Shown here one piece after another: positions 33,793-42,109 of a stretch of DNA of 64,000 nt. The first letter of the stretch is position 1, and every line of letters begins with the position of its first letter. Source of the DNA: Isoptericola chiayiensis (GTDB taxonomy: Bacteria; Actinomycetota; Actinomycetes; Actinomycetales; Cellulomonadaceae); assembly GCF_013149805.1 (NCBI RefSeq), contig NZ_JABEZT010000002.1:186001-250000 (forward strand). The letters run 5' to 3'. The translations under genes were made by a program, and so were the position numbers. The notes under the pieces were generated by a model. The model was not told where the DNA came from, made no database searches, and worked only from the letters and a program-made list of their open reading frames with translations.

Positions 33793-35181
33793 GTGCTGAC
33801 CACCGTGGCGACCCTGCTGCTCGGGTTCGTCGTGATCGGCGTCGTCATCGCGTTCAACGGCTACTTCGTGGCCCAGGAGTTCGCCTACATGTCGGTGGAC
33901 CGTTCGCGCCTCGGCGCCCGCGCGGAGGCGGGCGACAAGGCCGCGGCACGCGCGCTGTCGGTCACGCGCCGCACGTCCTTCATGCTCTCGGGGGCCCAGC
34001 TCGGCATCACCGTGACCGGTCTCCTCGTGGGTTACGTGGCCGAACCCCTCGTCGGCACCAGCCTGGGCGAGATCCTGGGCGTGGCCGGGATCCCGGCGGG
34101 GGTGAGCGTCGCCGTGGGAACCGTCGGGGCGCTGCTGGTCTCGACGGTGCTGCAGATGATCTTCGGCGAGCTCTTCCCGAAGAACCTGGCGCTCGCCGCC
34201 CCGGAGCCGCTGGCCCGGTGGCTGGCGCGCTCGACGCAGATCTACCTGGCGGCCTTCGGGTGGCTGATCACGGTGTTCGACCACGCGGCGAACGCGTTGC
34301 TGCGGCTGTGCCGGATCGAGCCCGTGGAGGACGTCGACTCCAGCGCGACGGCCCGCGACCTCGAGCACATCGTCGCCGACTCGCGCGAGAGCGGCGACCT
34401 GCCGGAGGACCTGTCGATGATGCTCGACCGGATCCTCGACTTCCCGCAGCGCGACGTCGAGCACGCGATGGTGCCGCGCTCGCGGGTCGACACGGTCCAC
34501 TCCCGCACCACCGTGGGCGAGGTGCGCAGCGCCATGGCCGCGGCGCACACCCGCTACCCGGTCGTCTCGGACGACGACGAGCCGCTCGGCGTGGTCCACC
34601 TCCTCGACGTCCTCGACGCCGCGGACGACGCACCGGTGTCGCAGATCATGCGGCCGGCCACGGTCCTGCCCACCCTGATGCTGCTGCCGGACGCGTTCGG
34701 TGAGCTCACGACCGAGCGCGACGAGCTGGCGTGCGTCATCGACGAGTACGGGGGCTTCGCCGGGATCCTGACCGTCGAGGACCTGGCGGAGGAGGTCGTC
34801 GGGGAGATCACCGACGAGCACGACGTCGAGCAGGCCGAGGTCGTCGAGCCGGAGGGCGCGACGACATGGCGCATGGGCGGCGACGTCCACCTCGACGAGG
34901 TCGAGCGTGTCATCGGCCACGACCTGCCGCGCGGGGACTACGAGACGCTGTCCGGACTGCTGATCGCGCAGTGCGGCGAGCTGCCCGAGGTCGGTGCCGT
35001 CGTGGTCGTCGAGCTGCCCGTCGAGCCGGCCGACCTCGCCCTGCACGAGCCGGTGCGCCGGCGGCTGTCCGCCGAGGTGCTGGAGGTGGCGCGCCGGGTG
35101 CCCGCCACGGTGCGGGTCGACCTGCTGGACGAGGAACCCGCGGACGGCGAGCACGACGACGTCGAGGGGACGGTGCGATGA
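33793..35181 (+). CDS. CNNM/HlyC-CorC family membrane protein with CBS pair
   Basis: 462 residues. Residues 1-180 form the DUF21 (CNNM) membrane domain: VIAFNGYFVAQEFAYMSVDRSR, FMLSGAQLGITVTGLLVGYVAEPLV, FGELFPKNLALAAP. Two CBS motifs follow (PRSRVDTVHSRTTVGEVR, YPVVSDDDEPLGVVHLLD, IDEYGGFAGILTVEDLAEEVV), then a CorC_HlyC C-terminal domain. Relatives transport Mg2+ or regulate cation transport; the old name hemolysin is misleading. GTG 33793 has GAAGGGCGG upstream. A TAGCAT near 33677 may be the -10. It overlaps its paralogue by 4 bases. Confidence 0.9.
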   Translation: MLTTVATLLLGFVVIGVVIAFNGYFVAQEFAYMSVDRSRLGARAEAGDKAAARALSVTRRTSFMLSGAQLGITVTGLLVGYVAEPLVGTSLGEILGVAGIPAGVSVAVGTVGALLVSTVLQMIFGELFPKNLALAAPEPLARWLARSTQIYLAAFGWLITVFDHAANALLRLCRIEPVEDVDSSATARDLEHIVADSRESGDLPEDLSMMLDRILDFPQRDVEHAMVPRSRVDTVHSRTTVGEVRSAMAAAHTRYPVVSDDDEPLGVVHLLDVLDAADDAPVSQIMRPATVLPTLMLLPDAFGELTTERDELACVIDEYGGFAGILTVEDLAEEVVGEITDEHDVEQAEVVEPEGATTWRMGGDVHLDEVERVIGHDLPRGDYETLSGLLIAQCGELPEVGAVVVVELPVEPADLALHEPVRRRLSAEVLEVARRVPATVRVDLLDEEPADGEHDDVEGTVR

Positions 35182-36191
35182 CGAACCCGTGGGTGGTCGT
35201 GGCGGCCACGGTGGGCCTGCTGGCGCTGAGCGCCTTCTTCGTGGTCATCGAGTTCGCGCTGCTCGGCGCGCGCCGGCACCGGCTCGAGGAGCGCGCCGCG
35301 ACGAGCCGCGGTGCCCGGGCGGCGCTGCGCGGGGTGAACGAGCTGACGGTGATGCTCGCCGGGGCGCAGCTCGGCATCACCGCCTGCACGTTCGCGCTCG
35401 GCGCCGTCACCAAGCCGGCGGTCGACTCCTGGCTGGGCCCGCTGCTGGCGTCCTGGGGGCTGCCGCACTGGCTCGCCGACGGCGGGTCCTTCGTGCTCTC
35501 GCTGCTGCTCGTCACGTTCCTGCACCTCGTGGTGGGCGAGATGGCGCCGAAGTCGTGGGCGATCGCGAACCCCGAGCGGTCCGCGATCCTGGTCTCCCCG
35601 CCGGCCCGGGCCTTCATCGCGGTCTTCCGCCCGCTGCTGAGCTGGATCAACAGCGTGGCCAACCGCCTGGTCCTCGCCACCGGCGTCGAGCCCGTCGACC
35701 GCGCCGCGGTGGGCGGCCAGGACGCCGAGACCATCCGGCACCTGGTCGAGCACTCCGCACGGGTGGGTGTGCTGGACGACACCGTCCACTCGCCGTTGGC
35801 GAGCGCCCTGGAGATGACGGGCCAGAGCGTCGAGGAGCTCCTGCGCCGGGACGTCCCTCCGACGTCCGTGCCCGCCGACGCGGACGTCGCCGCCGTACGG
35901 GCCGCCGCCCGTGCCAGCGGCCACCTGAGGATCCTGGTCGACGTCGACGGCGCGCACGGGGACGGCCCGCGCATCCTGCACGTGCGCGACACGCTGCTGG
36001 AGCCGGGGGAGCGGCCGGCCCGGGAGCTGGCGCGACCCGCCTTCGTGGTGAGGCCCCGGACCCCGGTCCACGAGGCGCTGGCGGGGATGCGGCACGCCAG
36101 CGAGCAGCTGGCCGTCGTCGTGGACGACGGCGTGCCGGTCGGTGTCGTCACGCTCGAGGACGCCCTCGGCCGGGTGATCCCGCGGAGCTGA
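35178..36191 (+). CDS. CNNM/HlyC-CorC family membrane protein, second paralogue
   Basis: 337 residues. DUF21 membrane domain (LSAFFVVIEFALLGARRHRLEE, LAGAQLGITACTFALGAVTKP, HLVVGEMAPKSWAIANPE) followed by a CBS pair (TSVPADADVAAVRAAARASG; VVVDDGVPVGVVTLEDALGRV). The C-terminal CorC_HlyC domain of its neighbour is absent. The pair is translated through an ATGA overlap and may form a heteromeric transporter, as such tandem CNNM genes are common in actinobacteria. Ion specificity is not evident. Confidence 0.9.
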   Translation: MTNPWVVVAATVGLLALSAFFVVIEFALLGARRHRLEERAATSRGARAALRGVNELTVMLAGAQLGITACTFALGAVTKPAVDSWLGPLLASWGLPHWLADGGSFVLSLLLVTFLHLVVGEMAPKSWAIANPERSAILVSPPARAFIAVFRPLLSWINSVANRLVLATGVEPVDRAAVGGQDAETIRHLVEHSARVGVLDDTVHSPLASALEMTGQSVEELLRRDVPPTSVPADADVAAVRAAARASGHLRILVDVDGAHGDGPRILHVRDTLLEPGERPARELARPAFVVRPRTPVHEALAGMRHASEQLAVVVDDGVPVGVVTLEDALGRVIPRS

Positions 36192-36232
36192 CCGGTCGCA
36201 CCGGTCGGTCACCGGCTGCGGCCGGAGCATAT

Positions 36233-36263
36233 CGGTTGCGCACAATCAGATGGTGTGCAACCG
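36233..36263. promoter_or_regulatory. Palindromic OhrR operator
   Basis: CGGTTGCGCAC (36233-36243) and GTGTGCAACCG (36253-36263) are inverted copies with one mismatch around a 9-base spacer. The site ends 7 bases before ATG 36271 of the MarR-family gene, suitable for autorepression and for control of ohr by read-through. Confidence 0.85.
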
Positions 36264-36270
36264 TTGAGCC

Positions 36271-36717
36271 ATGCCAGACGTCGGAGCATCCCGAGCGCTC
36301 GACCCGCTGCTGTGCTTCGCGGTGTACTCGCTCGAACGGCGCATCGGTCGGGTCTACGCCGAGCTGCTGGCCCCCTGGGGCCTGAGCTACACCCAGTACC
36401 TCGTGCTGACGCTGCTCGGCGCGAACCACGGCGTGCCGCTCACCCTCGGTGAGCTGGGCCGCATGCTCGACCTCGACTCCGGGACGCTCTCGCCGCTGGT
36501 CAAGCGGCTCGAGCGACGCGGGCTGGTCCGGCGTGACCGCGACCGCGACGACGAACGCGTCGTCGTCGTCGCCCTGACCGACGACGGCCGCGACCTGCAC
36601 GCCGAGCTCGCCGACGTCCAGCGCTGCCTCGCCGAGCGGCTCCCCGACGACCGGGCTGCCGCCGCCGACCTCATGGCGCGGCTGCGCGAGGCCAACGACT
36701 TCCTGGCCCGCCCCTGA
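36271..36717 (+). CDS. ohrR: OhrR-type MarR regulator, peroxide sensing
   Basis: 148 residues, winged-helix MarR fold. The reactive Cys typical of OhrR is at residue 15 in LDPLLCFAVYSLERRIG, and the Tyr pair expected to position it is in LSYTQYLVL. DNA-binding parts are LTLGELGRMLDLDSGTLSPLVKRLERRGLV and the wing RDRDDERVVVV. Oxidation of the Cys by organic hydroperoxides should release the palindrome upstream. A second Cys lies in VQRCLAERL, allowing a two-Cys mechanism. The ohr gene follows at 53 bases. Confidence 0.93.
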   Translation: MPDVGASRALDPLLCFAVYSLERRIGRVYAELLAPWGLSYTQYLVLTLLGANHGVPLTLGELGRMLDLDSGTLSPLVKRLERRGLVRRDRDRDDERVVVVALTDDGRDLHAELADVQRCLAERLPDDRAAAADLMARLREANDFLARP

Positions 36718-36770
36718 ACCGCGGCGCCGACGACCTGTCGGCACCGTCCCGAGGAGAGGAGCTCCACCCA

Positions 36771-37198
36771 TGATCGAGAACGTCGCCTACACCGCCGAGG
36801 CCCTGTCCACCGGCGCCGGCCGCGACGGCCGCGTGCGCAGCGACGACGGCCGCGTCGACCTGGACATGGCGATCCCGCAGCAGATGGGCGGGTCCGGGGC
36901 GGGGTCGAACCCCGAGCAGCTCTTCGCCGCGGGGTACGCCGCCTGCTTCCACTCGGCGCTGCAGAACGTCGCCCGGGTGCAGAAGGTCTCGCCGGGCGAG
37001 ACGTCCGTCGGCTCGCGGGTCTCGATCGGTGCCAACGGCGCGGGCGGCTTCGAGCTGGCCGTCGAGCTCGAGGTCGTGGTGCCGGACCTGCCGCGCGAGC
37101 AGGCCGAGCAGCTCGTCGAGGCGGCGGAGAAGGTGTGCCCGTACTCGAACGCGACGCGCGGCAACATCGACCTGCGGCTGAGCGTCGTCGAGGGTTGA
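36771..37198 (+). CDS. ohr: Organic hydroperoxide resistance protein Ohr
   Basis: 142 residues of the Ohr/OsmC family, thiol peroxidases that reduce organic hydroperoxides. The two catalytic Cys are in FAAGYAACFHSALQNVA and VCPYSNATRGNI; the conserved Arg of the active site is in GRDGRVRSDDGRV. GGAGAGGAG precedes ATG 36771. The gene lies directly after ohrR, forming the classic regulated pair, and ends at a strong hairpin. Confidence 0.96.
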
Positions 37199-37209
37199 GC
37201 CCGCCGCGT

Positions 37210-37245
37210 GGCGCACCCCGGGGCGCTGTCGCCCCGGGGTGCGCC
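37210..37245 (+). terminator. Hairpin after ohr
   Basis: Perfect 16-bp stem, 37210-37225 with 37230-37245, loop CTGT. Only 11 bases after the stop codon. No U-tract. Confidence 0.88.
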
Positions 37246-37263
37246 GTCGTGCGACCCAGCACG

Positions 37264-37269
37264 TACAGT
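37264..37269 (+). promoter_or_regulatory. -10 hexamer, leaderless promoter (GH3 gene)
   Basis: TACAGT, 7 bases before GTG 37277. Confidence 0.6.
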
Positions 37270-37276
37270 GTTCCGC

Positions 37277-39709
37277 GTGAGTGAACGAGGTGCAGGGATC
37301 GGTGACGTCACCAGCGCGGACCAGCTCGCCCAGGGGCGCGTCCGGCTGCGGTCGAGCGACACGTGGATCCCCGAGGCAATGGGCGAGGCCTGCCGTCGCG
37401 CGGCGGCGGAGGGCGTCGTGCTGCTGAAGAACGAGAACGCGGCGCTCCCGCTGGATGGGAGCGCTACCATCGCGGTGTTCGGCCGTGTCCAGCAGGACTA
37501 CTTCGCGGTCGGGTACGGATCCGGCGGGGACGTGCGGCCCCCCTACCAGTGGAACCTGATCGACGCGCTGCGCGACCGGGACGGCCTGCAGGTCGACGCC
37601 GAGCTCGCCGAGCGCTACGCCGCGTGGTGCGCCGAGCACCCCGTGGACCCCGAGCCGGAGTGGGGCACGTGGCCCCGGTCCCACCCCGAGATGCCCCTGG
37701 GCGCCGAGGAGATCGCCGCCGCCGCCGAGCGTGCCGGGACCGCGCTCGTCGTCGTCGGGCGCGCCGCGGGCGAGGCCCGCGAGCAGGCGCTGGAACCGGG
37801 CAGCTTCTACCTCACCGAGGACGAGCGCTCGCTGCTGGCGCACGTCTCCGAGGCGTTCGAGCGCACGGTCGTGGTCGTCGACACCGGCAACGTGATCGAC
37901 CTGGCCTGGACGCGCGAGCACGACCTCGACGCCGTCCTCGTGGCCTGGCAGGGCGGCATGGAGTCCGGGCGCGCCGTCGTCGACGTCCTGACCGGCGCCG
38001 TCCCCGCCCAGGGGCGGCTGACCGCGACGATCGCGGAGTCCTACGCGCGCTACCCGAGCGCCGGGCACTTCGGCGGCCCGGACGCCAACGAGTACGTCGA
38101 GGACGTCTACGTCGGCTACCGGTACTTCGAGACCTTCGCCCCCGAGCACGTGCTGTTCCCGTTCGGCTTCGGGCTGTCCTACACGACGTTCGCGGTGGAC
38201 GACGTCAGCGTCGTCACCGACGCCACCACCGCCGTCGTGCACGCCACGGTGACCAACGTGGGCTCCGAGCACGCCGGCGCCGAGGTGCTGCAGGCCTACG
38301 TGCGCGCACCGCACGGGGTGCTCGGACGGCCCCGCCGCCAGCTGGCCGCCTTCGCCAAGACCCGCGAGCTGGCACCCGGCGAGTCCCAGCGGCTGGTCCT
38401 GCGCGTCGCCCTCGAGGACGTCGCCGCCTACGACGACGCCGGTGCGACCGGTCACCGGTCGGCCTCCGTGCTGGAGGCCGGGCGCTACGAGATCCTGCTC
38501 GGCACCGACGTCCGCGCCGCCTCGGTGGTCGGCGCCGTCGAGATCGAGAGCCTGCAGGTCGTCCGCCGGCTGAGCGAGGCCGCCGCCGTGCGCCCGGAGC
38601 ACGCGTTCGACCGTCTGGTGGCCCGTACGGGCGACGACGGCACCACCGTGGCGGACAAGGCCGCCGTGCCCACGGCCACGGTCCCGCGGCGCGAGCGCGT
38701 CCTGGCCGGTCTGCCGGCCGCGATCGCGCGCACCGGCGACGTCGGCATCACGCTGGGCGACGTCGCCGGCGGGCGGGCCGAGCTCGACGCCTTCGTCGCC
38801 CAGCTCGACGACGACGAGCTCGAGGCCCTCACGCGCGGCGACTTCACGATGGACTCGGCGCTCGGCGCCGCCGGCAACGCCGGAGCGCTCGGGGGGACCA
38901 GCCGCAGCCTGCGGGACAAGGGCGTGCGCGCCCTGACCACGACGGACGGCCCCGCCGGGATCCGGCTGGCCACCCACACCGCCCTGTTGCCGTGCGGGAC
39001 GGCGCTGGCCTCGACCTGGAACCCGGAGCTGGTCGAGCGGCTGAACGCCCTGCTGGCCGACGAGATGGCCGTCAAGGGATCCGACGTCCTGCTCTCGCCG
39101 GGCATGAACATCCAGCGCGACCCGCTGTGCGGGCGCAACTTCGAGTACTTCTCGGAGGACCCGCTGCTGACGGGGCGGATGGCCGCGGCGACCGTGCGCG
39201 GGATCCAGCACGCCGGGCTGGCCGCCTGCCCGAAGCACTTCGCGGCCAACAACCAGGAGACGAACCGCGAGTACAACGACTCGCGCGTCTCCGAGCGGGC
39301 GCTGCGCGAGATCTACCTGCGCGGGTTCGAGATCTGCGTGGCGGAGGCGGCCCCGCGCACCGTCATGACCTCGTACAACAAGATCAACGGGGTCTGGGGC
39401 CACTACCACCACGACCTGGTCACGACGGTGCTGCGCGGGGAGTGGGGCTTCACCGGCGCGGTGATGACCGACTGGTGGCTGCGCGAGGCCGTCGACCCCG
39501 ACTTCCCGGCGCTGACGAACGACGCCTACCGGGTCCGGGCGGGCGTCGACGTGAACATGCCCGGTGCGTGGCGGCGCGAGGACCGGCACGGGGACGGCTC
39601 GCTGCTGGCCTCGCTGGCGGCGCCCGAGGGGATCACCCTCGGCGAGCTGCAGCGCACCGCGCGTCACGTGCTGCGGCTGGTGCTGTCCCGCGTCCCGGCG
39701 GACGGCTGA
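37277..39709 (+). CDS. Glycoside hydrolase family 3 enzyme with reversed domain order
   Basis: 810 residues. The GH3 C-terminal (beta-sandwich) domain comes first, about residues 30-300, with AAAEGVVLLKNENAALPL, IAVFGRVQQDYF and AWQGGMESGRAVVDVLTG. A fibronectin type III-like domain follows (YRYFETFAPEHVLFPFGFG to about 410). The GH3 barrel is last, with TDGPAGIR, CPKHFAANNQE and the nucleophile Asp732 in GAVMTDWWLREA. No signal peptide, so it works on imported beta-glucosides or beta-xylosides. Domain-swapped GH3 enzymes are known; the substrate is not predictable. GTG start, leaderless. Confidence 0.9.
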   Translation: MSERGAGIGDVTSADQLAQGRVRLRSSDTWIPEAMGEACRRAAAEGVVLLKNENAALPLDGSATIAVFGRVQQDYFAVGYGSGGDVRPPYQWNLIDALRDRDGLQVDAELAERYAAWCAEHPVDPEPEWGTWPRSHPEMPLGAEEIAAAAERAGTALVVVGRAAGEAREQALEPGSFYLTEDERSLLAHVSEAFERTVVVVDTGNVIDLAWTREHDLDAVLVAWQGGMESGRAVVDVLTGAVPAQGRLTATIAESYARYPSAGHFGGPDANEYVEDVYVGYRYFETFAPEHVLFPFGFGLSYTTFAVDDVSVVTDATTAVVHATVTNVGSEHAGAEVLQAYVRAPHGVLGRPRRQLAAFAKTRELAPGESQRLVLRVALEDVAAYDDAGATGHRSASVLEAGRYEILLGTDVRAASVVGAVEIESLQVVRRLSEAAAVRPEHAFDRLVARTGDDGTTVADKAAVPTATVPRRERVLAGLPAAIARTGDVGITLGDVAGGRAELDAFVAQLDDDELEALTRGDFTMDSALGAAGNAGALGGTSRSLRDKGVRALTTTDGPAGIRLATHTALLPCGTALASTWNPELVERLNALLADEMAVKGSDVLLSPGMNIQRDPLCGRNFEYFSEDPLLTGRMAAATVRGIQHAGLAACPKHFAANNQETNREYNDSRVSERALREIYLRGFEICVAEAAPRTVMTSYNKINGVWGHYHHDLVTTVLRGEWGFTGAVMTDWWLREAVDPDFPALTNDAYRVRAGVDVNMPGAWRREDRHGDGSLLASLAAPEGITLGELQRTARHVLRLVLSRVPADG

Positions 39710-39730
39710 GCGGCACGGGCGGTCCCGGCG

Positions 39731-40498
39731 TCAGTCGGGCCCGCCGAGGCGGTGGGCCCGGACTGCCAGGACGAGGTCGACCAGCTCGGCCGGCCGGTCC
39801 GTGCGCCGTCCGGTGAGGCGGCCGAGGCGTCGCAGCCGGTTGGTTACGGTGTTGCGGTGGCACCCGAGGGCTGTGGCGGTGCGGGGCGTCGAGCCGCCCG
39901 CCGCCACCCAGGCCTCCAGGGTGGCCAGCAGCGTGTCGGAGTCCTCGCACGCCAGCAGCGCGCCGAGCACGCGGTCGGCGAAGCACGTCGCCAGCGCGGC
40001 GTCGCTGCCGACGAGCGCCGAGGTCAGGTGGTCCTCCAGGCCGGCGGCCCCGCCGGCCGCGGGCGTGTACCGGCGGGCGAGGTCCGCCTGGCGGCGCGCC
40101 TCGGGGACCTCGACGAGCGTGTCGACGGGCAGGCCGACGCCGAGGCGGACACCGGCCGGGACGGCCGCGGGCAGCAGGGGCTGCTCCGCGGACGCGGGGG
40201 TGAGCACCAGGCCGTAGGCGACCGGGCGGGACATGTGCCAGTGGACCCGCTCGACGCGCCCGCTGATCGCGGCGCGCGTCGCGGCGAGCGACCCGTCGCG
40301 TCCGCCGCCCAGGGCCACCACGCGGTAGGTGGCGCGCAGGGGCAGGCCGAGCCGTGCCGCCACGACGCGCACGTCGGCGGTGCGGCACGAGCCGTCGAGC
40401 AGGGACGCGACGAGCAGGTGGCGCGACAGGGGGGTGCGGTGGCCGGGCGCCGGTCCGGAGGGTGCGGGGCGCGGCGGTGCGGCGACGGCGTGGGGCAT
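39731..40498 (-). CDS. PucR-type helix-turn-helix regulator
   Basis: 255 residues. The C-terminal PucR HTH is clear: LEAWVAAGGSTPRTATALGC, then HRNTVTNRLRRLGRLTGRR. The preceding part (LGVGLPVDTLVEVPEARRQA, FADRVLGALLACEDSDTLL) is the GGDEF-related region of CdaR/PucR proteins. The usual N-terminal sensor domain is replaced by about 100 residues with an LSRHLLVASLLDG segment and no recognised domain. ATG 40498 has AGGAGGGATC directly before it. Its promoter contains a palindrome almost identical to one at the TetR-type gene at 50115. Confidence 0.85.
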   Translation of the reverse strand: MPHAVAAPPRPAPSGPAPGHRTPLSRHLLVASLLDGSCRTADVRVVAARLGLPLRATYRVVALGGGRDGSLAATRAAISGRVERVHWHMSRPVAYGLVLTPASAEQPLLPAAVPAGVRLGVGLPVDTLVEVPEARRQADLARRYTPAAGGAAGLEDHLTSALVGSDAALATCFADRVLGALLACEDSDTLLATLEAWVAAGGSTPRTATALGCHRNTVTNRLRRLGRLTGRRTDRPAELVDLVLAVRAHRLGGPD

Positions 40499-40537
40499 GA
40501 TCCCTCCTCGAGGACGGCGGCGGCCTCGAGGCAAGCA

Positions 40538-40557
40538 TGACATACCGCCCGGTCGGT
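40538..40557 (-). promoter_or_regulatory. Promoter with TetR-type palindrome upstream of the PucR-type gene
   Basis: On the minus strand GACCGACCGGGCGGTATG (40557 to 40540 region) contains the near-palindrome ACCGACCGGGCGGT followed by a -10-like TATGTC (40543-40538). It matches 16 of 18 bases of the element at 50063-50080. Confidence 0.6.
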
Positions 40558-40559
40558 CT

Positions 40560-42032
40560 CTACGGGGGCGGTGCGTCGGCCTCCGCCACGCGACGGGCGA
40601 GCTCGACGCGTGAACGCACACCGAGGGCGACGAACACGTTGCGCAGGTGGAAGTCGACGGTGCGCACGCTGACCGAGAGCCGCGCGGCCACCTCGCGGTT
40701 CGTGTCGCCCGCTGCCACGCACCGGGCGATGCGCTCCTGGTGCGGGGTCAGACCGGCCAGCGACGTCGGTGGTGCGCCGCCTCCCGGGGCCCGGTCCGGC
40801 GCCGCCCCGGCCGCCCGCAGCTCGGCGCGCACCGCGCGGGACCAGGGCTCGGCACCGCACCGGTCGTACAGCTGGACGGCGTCGCGCAACCGGGCCCGGG
40901 CGTCCACCGGGCGACGTCGGCGGCGCAGCCAGGCGCCGTGCAGGTCCAGGGTGCGTGCCCGCTCGAAGTCGCCGGCGCACTCCCGGTGCGCCGCGTGAGC
41001 GCGCTCGAAGAGGTCGTCGGTCACCTCGCCGCGGGCCAGCAGGGCGCGGCACCGCAGCAGCAGCGCCGGACCCTGCGGGTCGGCCGCGGACCGCGACCAC
41101 GCCGCCAGCTCGGGCACGACGTCGTGCCCCGCGGCGTCGTCGCCCGCCGCGACGGCGGCCTCGACCAGGGTCGGCAGCACCAGGCCCCGCAGGGCGAAGT
41201 GCGCACCACCCGCCGGAGCGAGCAGCGACGACAGCCGTGCCGCCGCCTCGGCGGGCCTGCCGTCCGCCAGCTCCGCCCGGGCCGACGCCCACTCCGCCAG
41301 CGTGACGGGCTGGGCGAGCCCGTGCCGGCGGGCGGTGGACAGCGCCCGGCCGGCGTACCGGCCGACGTCGGCGCGAGGCCCCTGCACCGCGGCGGCGAGG
41401 GCCAGCACGGCGTCCAGGTGCGCGGCGGTGCTGGACCGGCCGGTGCGCACGGCGGCCCGTCGCCCGACGAGGGCGTGCTCGCGCGCCAGCGCGTGCCGAC
41501 CGGCGCGCAGCTCGGCGTACGCGGTGTACTCGGTGGCGCGGGCCACCCGGGTCTCGTCGCCGACGGAACGCGCCGCCGCCAGCGCGCGCGCGCCGACCTC
41601 GCAGGCGGCCTCGACGTCCCCGAGCAGCAGCGCGGCAGCCGCTGCGAGCAGCAGCAGGTCGCCGTCGTCGCCGCCCCGGCAGGTCGACACCGCGCGACCC
41701 AACGCCGGGGCGGCCGACCCGGGGTCCCCGGTCAGCAGCGCCAGCATGCCGTCGACGTAGTCGCCCGCCGGGTCGGGCCGCCGCCGTCCCACCGCGGACC
41801 GTGCCAGCACGGGACGGGCCGCGGCCAGGGCCGCCACGCACGCGTCGGGTTCGCCCGCCGCCCACGCGGCCTGCACCGCGGCGAGCGCGGCGGCGCGGGA
41901 CTCCTGCGGGTCGGCCTCCGGGACGTCCCTGGCGAGGCAGAGCGTGGCGTGCGCGTCACCGGCCGGTCCGTCGGCCAGCAGCGTCAGCCCGCGGGTCAGG
42001 TCGGCCCGCGGTGACGTGGTCGTCGTGGTCAT
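40560..42032 (-). CDS. LuxR-type regulator with TPR-like helical region
   Basis: 490 residues. The C terminus is a LuxR/NarL HTH: LTPHQERIARCVAAGDTNRE, then VAARLSVSVRTVDFHLRNVFVALGV. The first 400 residues are almost all helical Ala/Leu-rich repeats with TPR-like spacing, as in the C-terminal part of LAL/MalT regulators, but the ATPase domain is missing. Signals and targets are unknown; neighbours are a PucR-type regulator and the cutinase. TAGTCT lies six bases before ATG 42032 on the minus strand (leaderless). Confidence 0.85.
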   Translation of the reverse strand: MTTTTTSPRADLTRGLTLLADGPAGDAHATLCLARDVPEADPQESRAAALAAVQAAWAAGEPDACVAALAAARPVLARSAVGRRRPDPAGDYVDGMLALLTGDPGSAAPALGRAVSTCRGGDDGDLLLLAAAAALLLGDVEAACEVGARALAAARSVGDETRVARATEYTAYAELRAGRHALAREHALVGRRAAVRTGRSSTAAHLDAVLALAAAVQGPRADVGRYAGRALSTARRHGLAQPVTLAEWASARAELADGRPAEAAARLSSLLAPAGGAHFALRGLVLPTLVEAAVAAGDDAAGHDVVPELAAWSRSAADPQGPALLLRCRALLARGEVTDDLFERAHAAHRECAGDFERARTLDLHGAWLRRRRRPVDARARLRDAVQLYDRCGAEPWSRAVRAELRAAGAAPDRAPGGGAPPTSLAGLTPHQERIARCVAAGDTNREVAARLSVSVRTVDFHLRNVFVALGVRSRVELARRVAEADAPPP

Positions 42033-42038
42033 GTCGTG

Positions 42039-42044
42039 AGACTA
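42039..42044 (-). promoter_or_regulatory. -10 hexamer, leaderless promoter (LuxR-type gene)
   Basis: TAGTCT on the minus strand, 6 bases before ATG 42032. Confidence 0.6.
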
Positions 42045-42066
42045 GGGACCCCCGGCCGGCACGACG

Positions 42067-42096
42067 GCGCCCGCTGTGCGGGTGCACAGCGGGCGC
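42067..42096 (-). terminator. Hairpin after the cutinase gene
   Basis: Perfect 13-bp stem, 42067-42079 with 42084-42096, loop GGGT. It begins 13 bases after the cutinase stop and separates it from the LuxR-type gene. Confidence 0.82.
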
Positions 42097-42109
42097 TCGG
42101 CGGTCGGGG

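Noticed and set aside
36192-36223. Three near-copies of ACCGGTCGC before the OhrR operator
   Set aside because: Short, imperfect GC-rich repeats between two genes with no consistent spacing; probably chance or part of a weak terminator.
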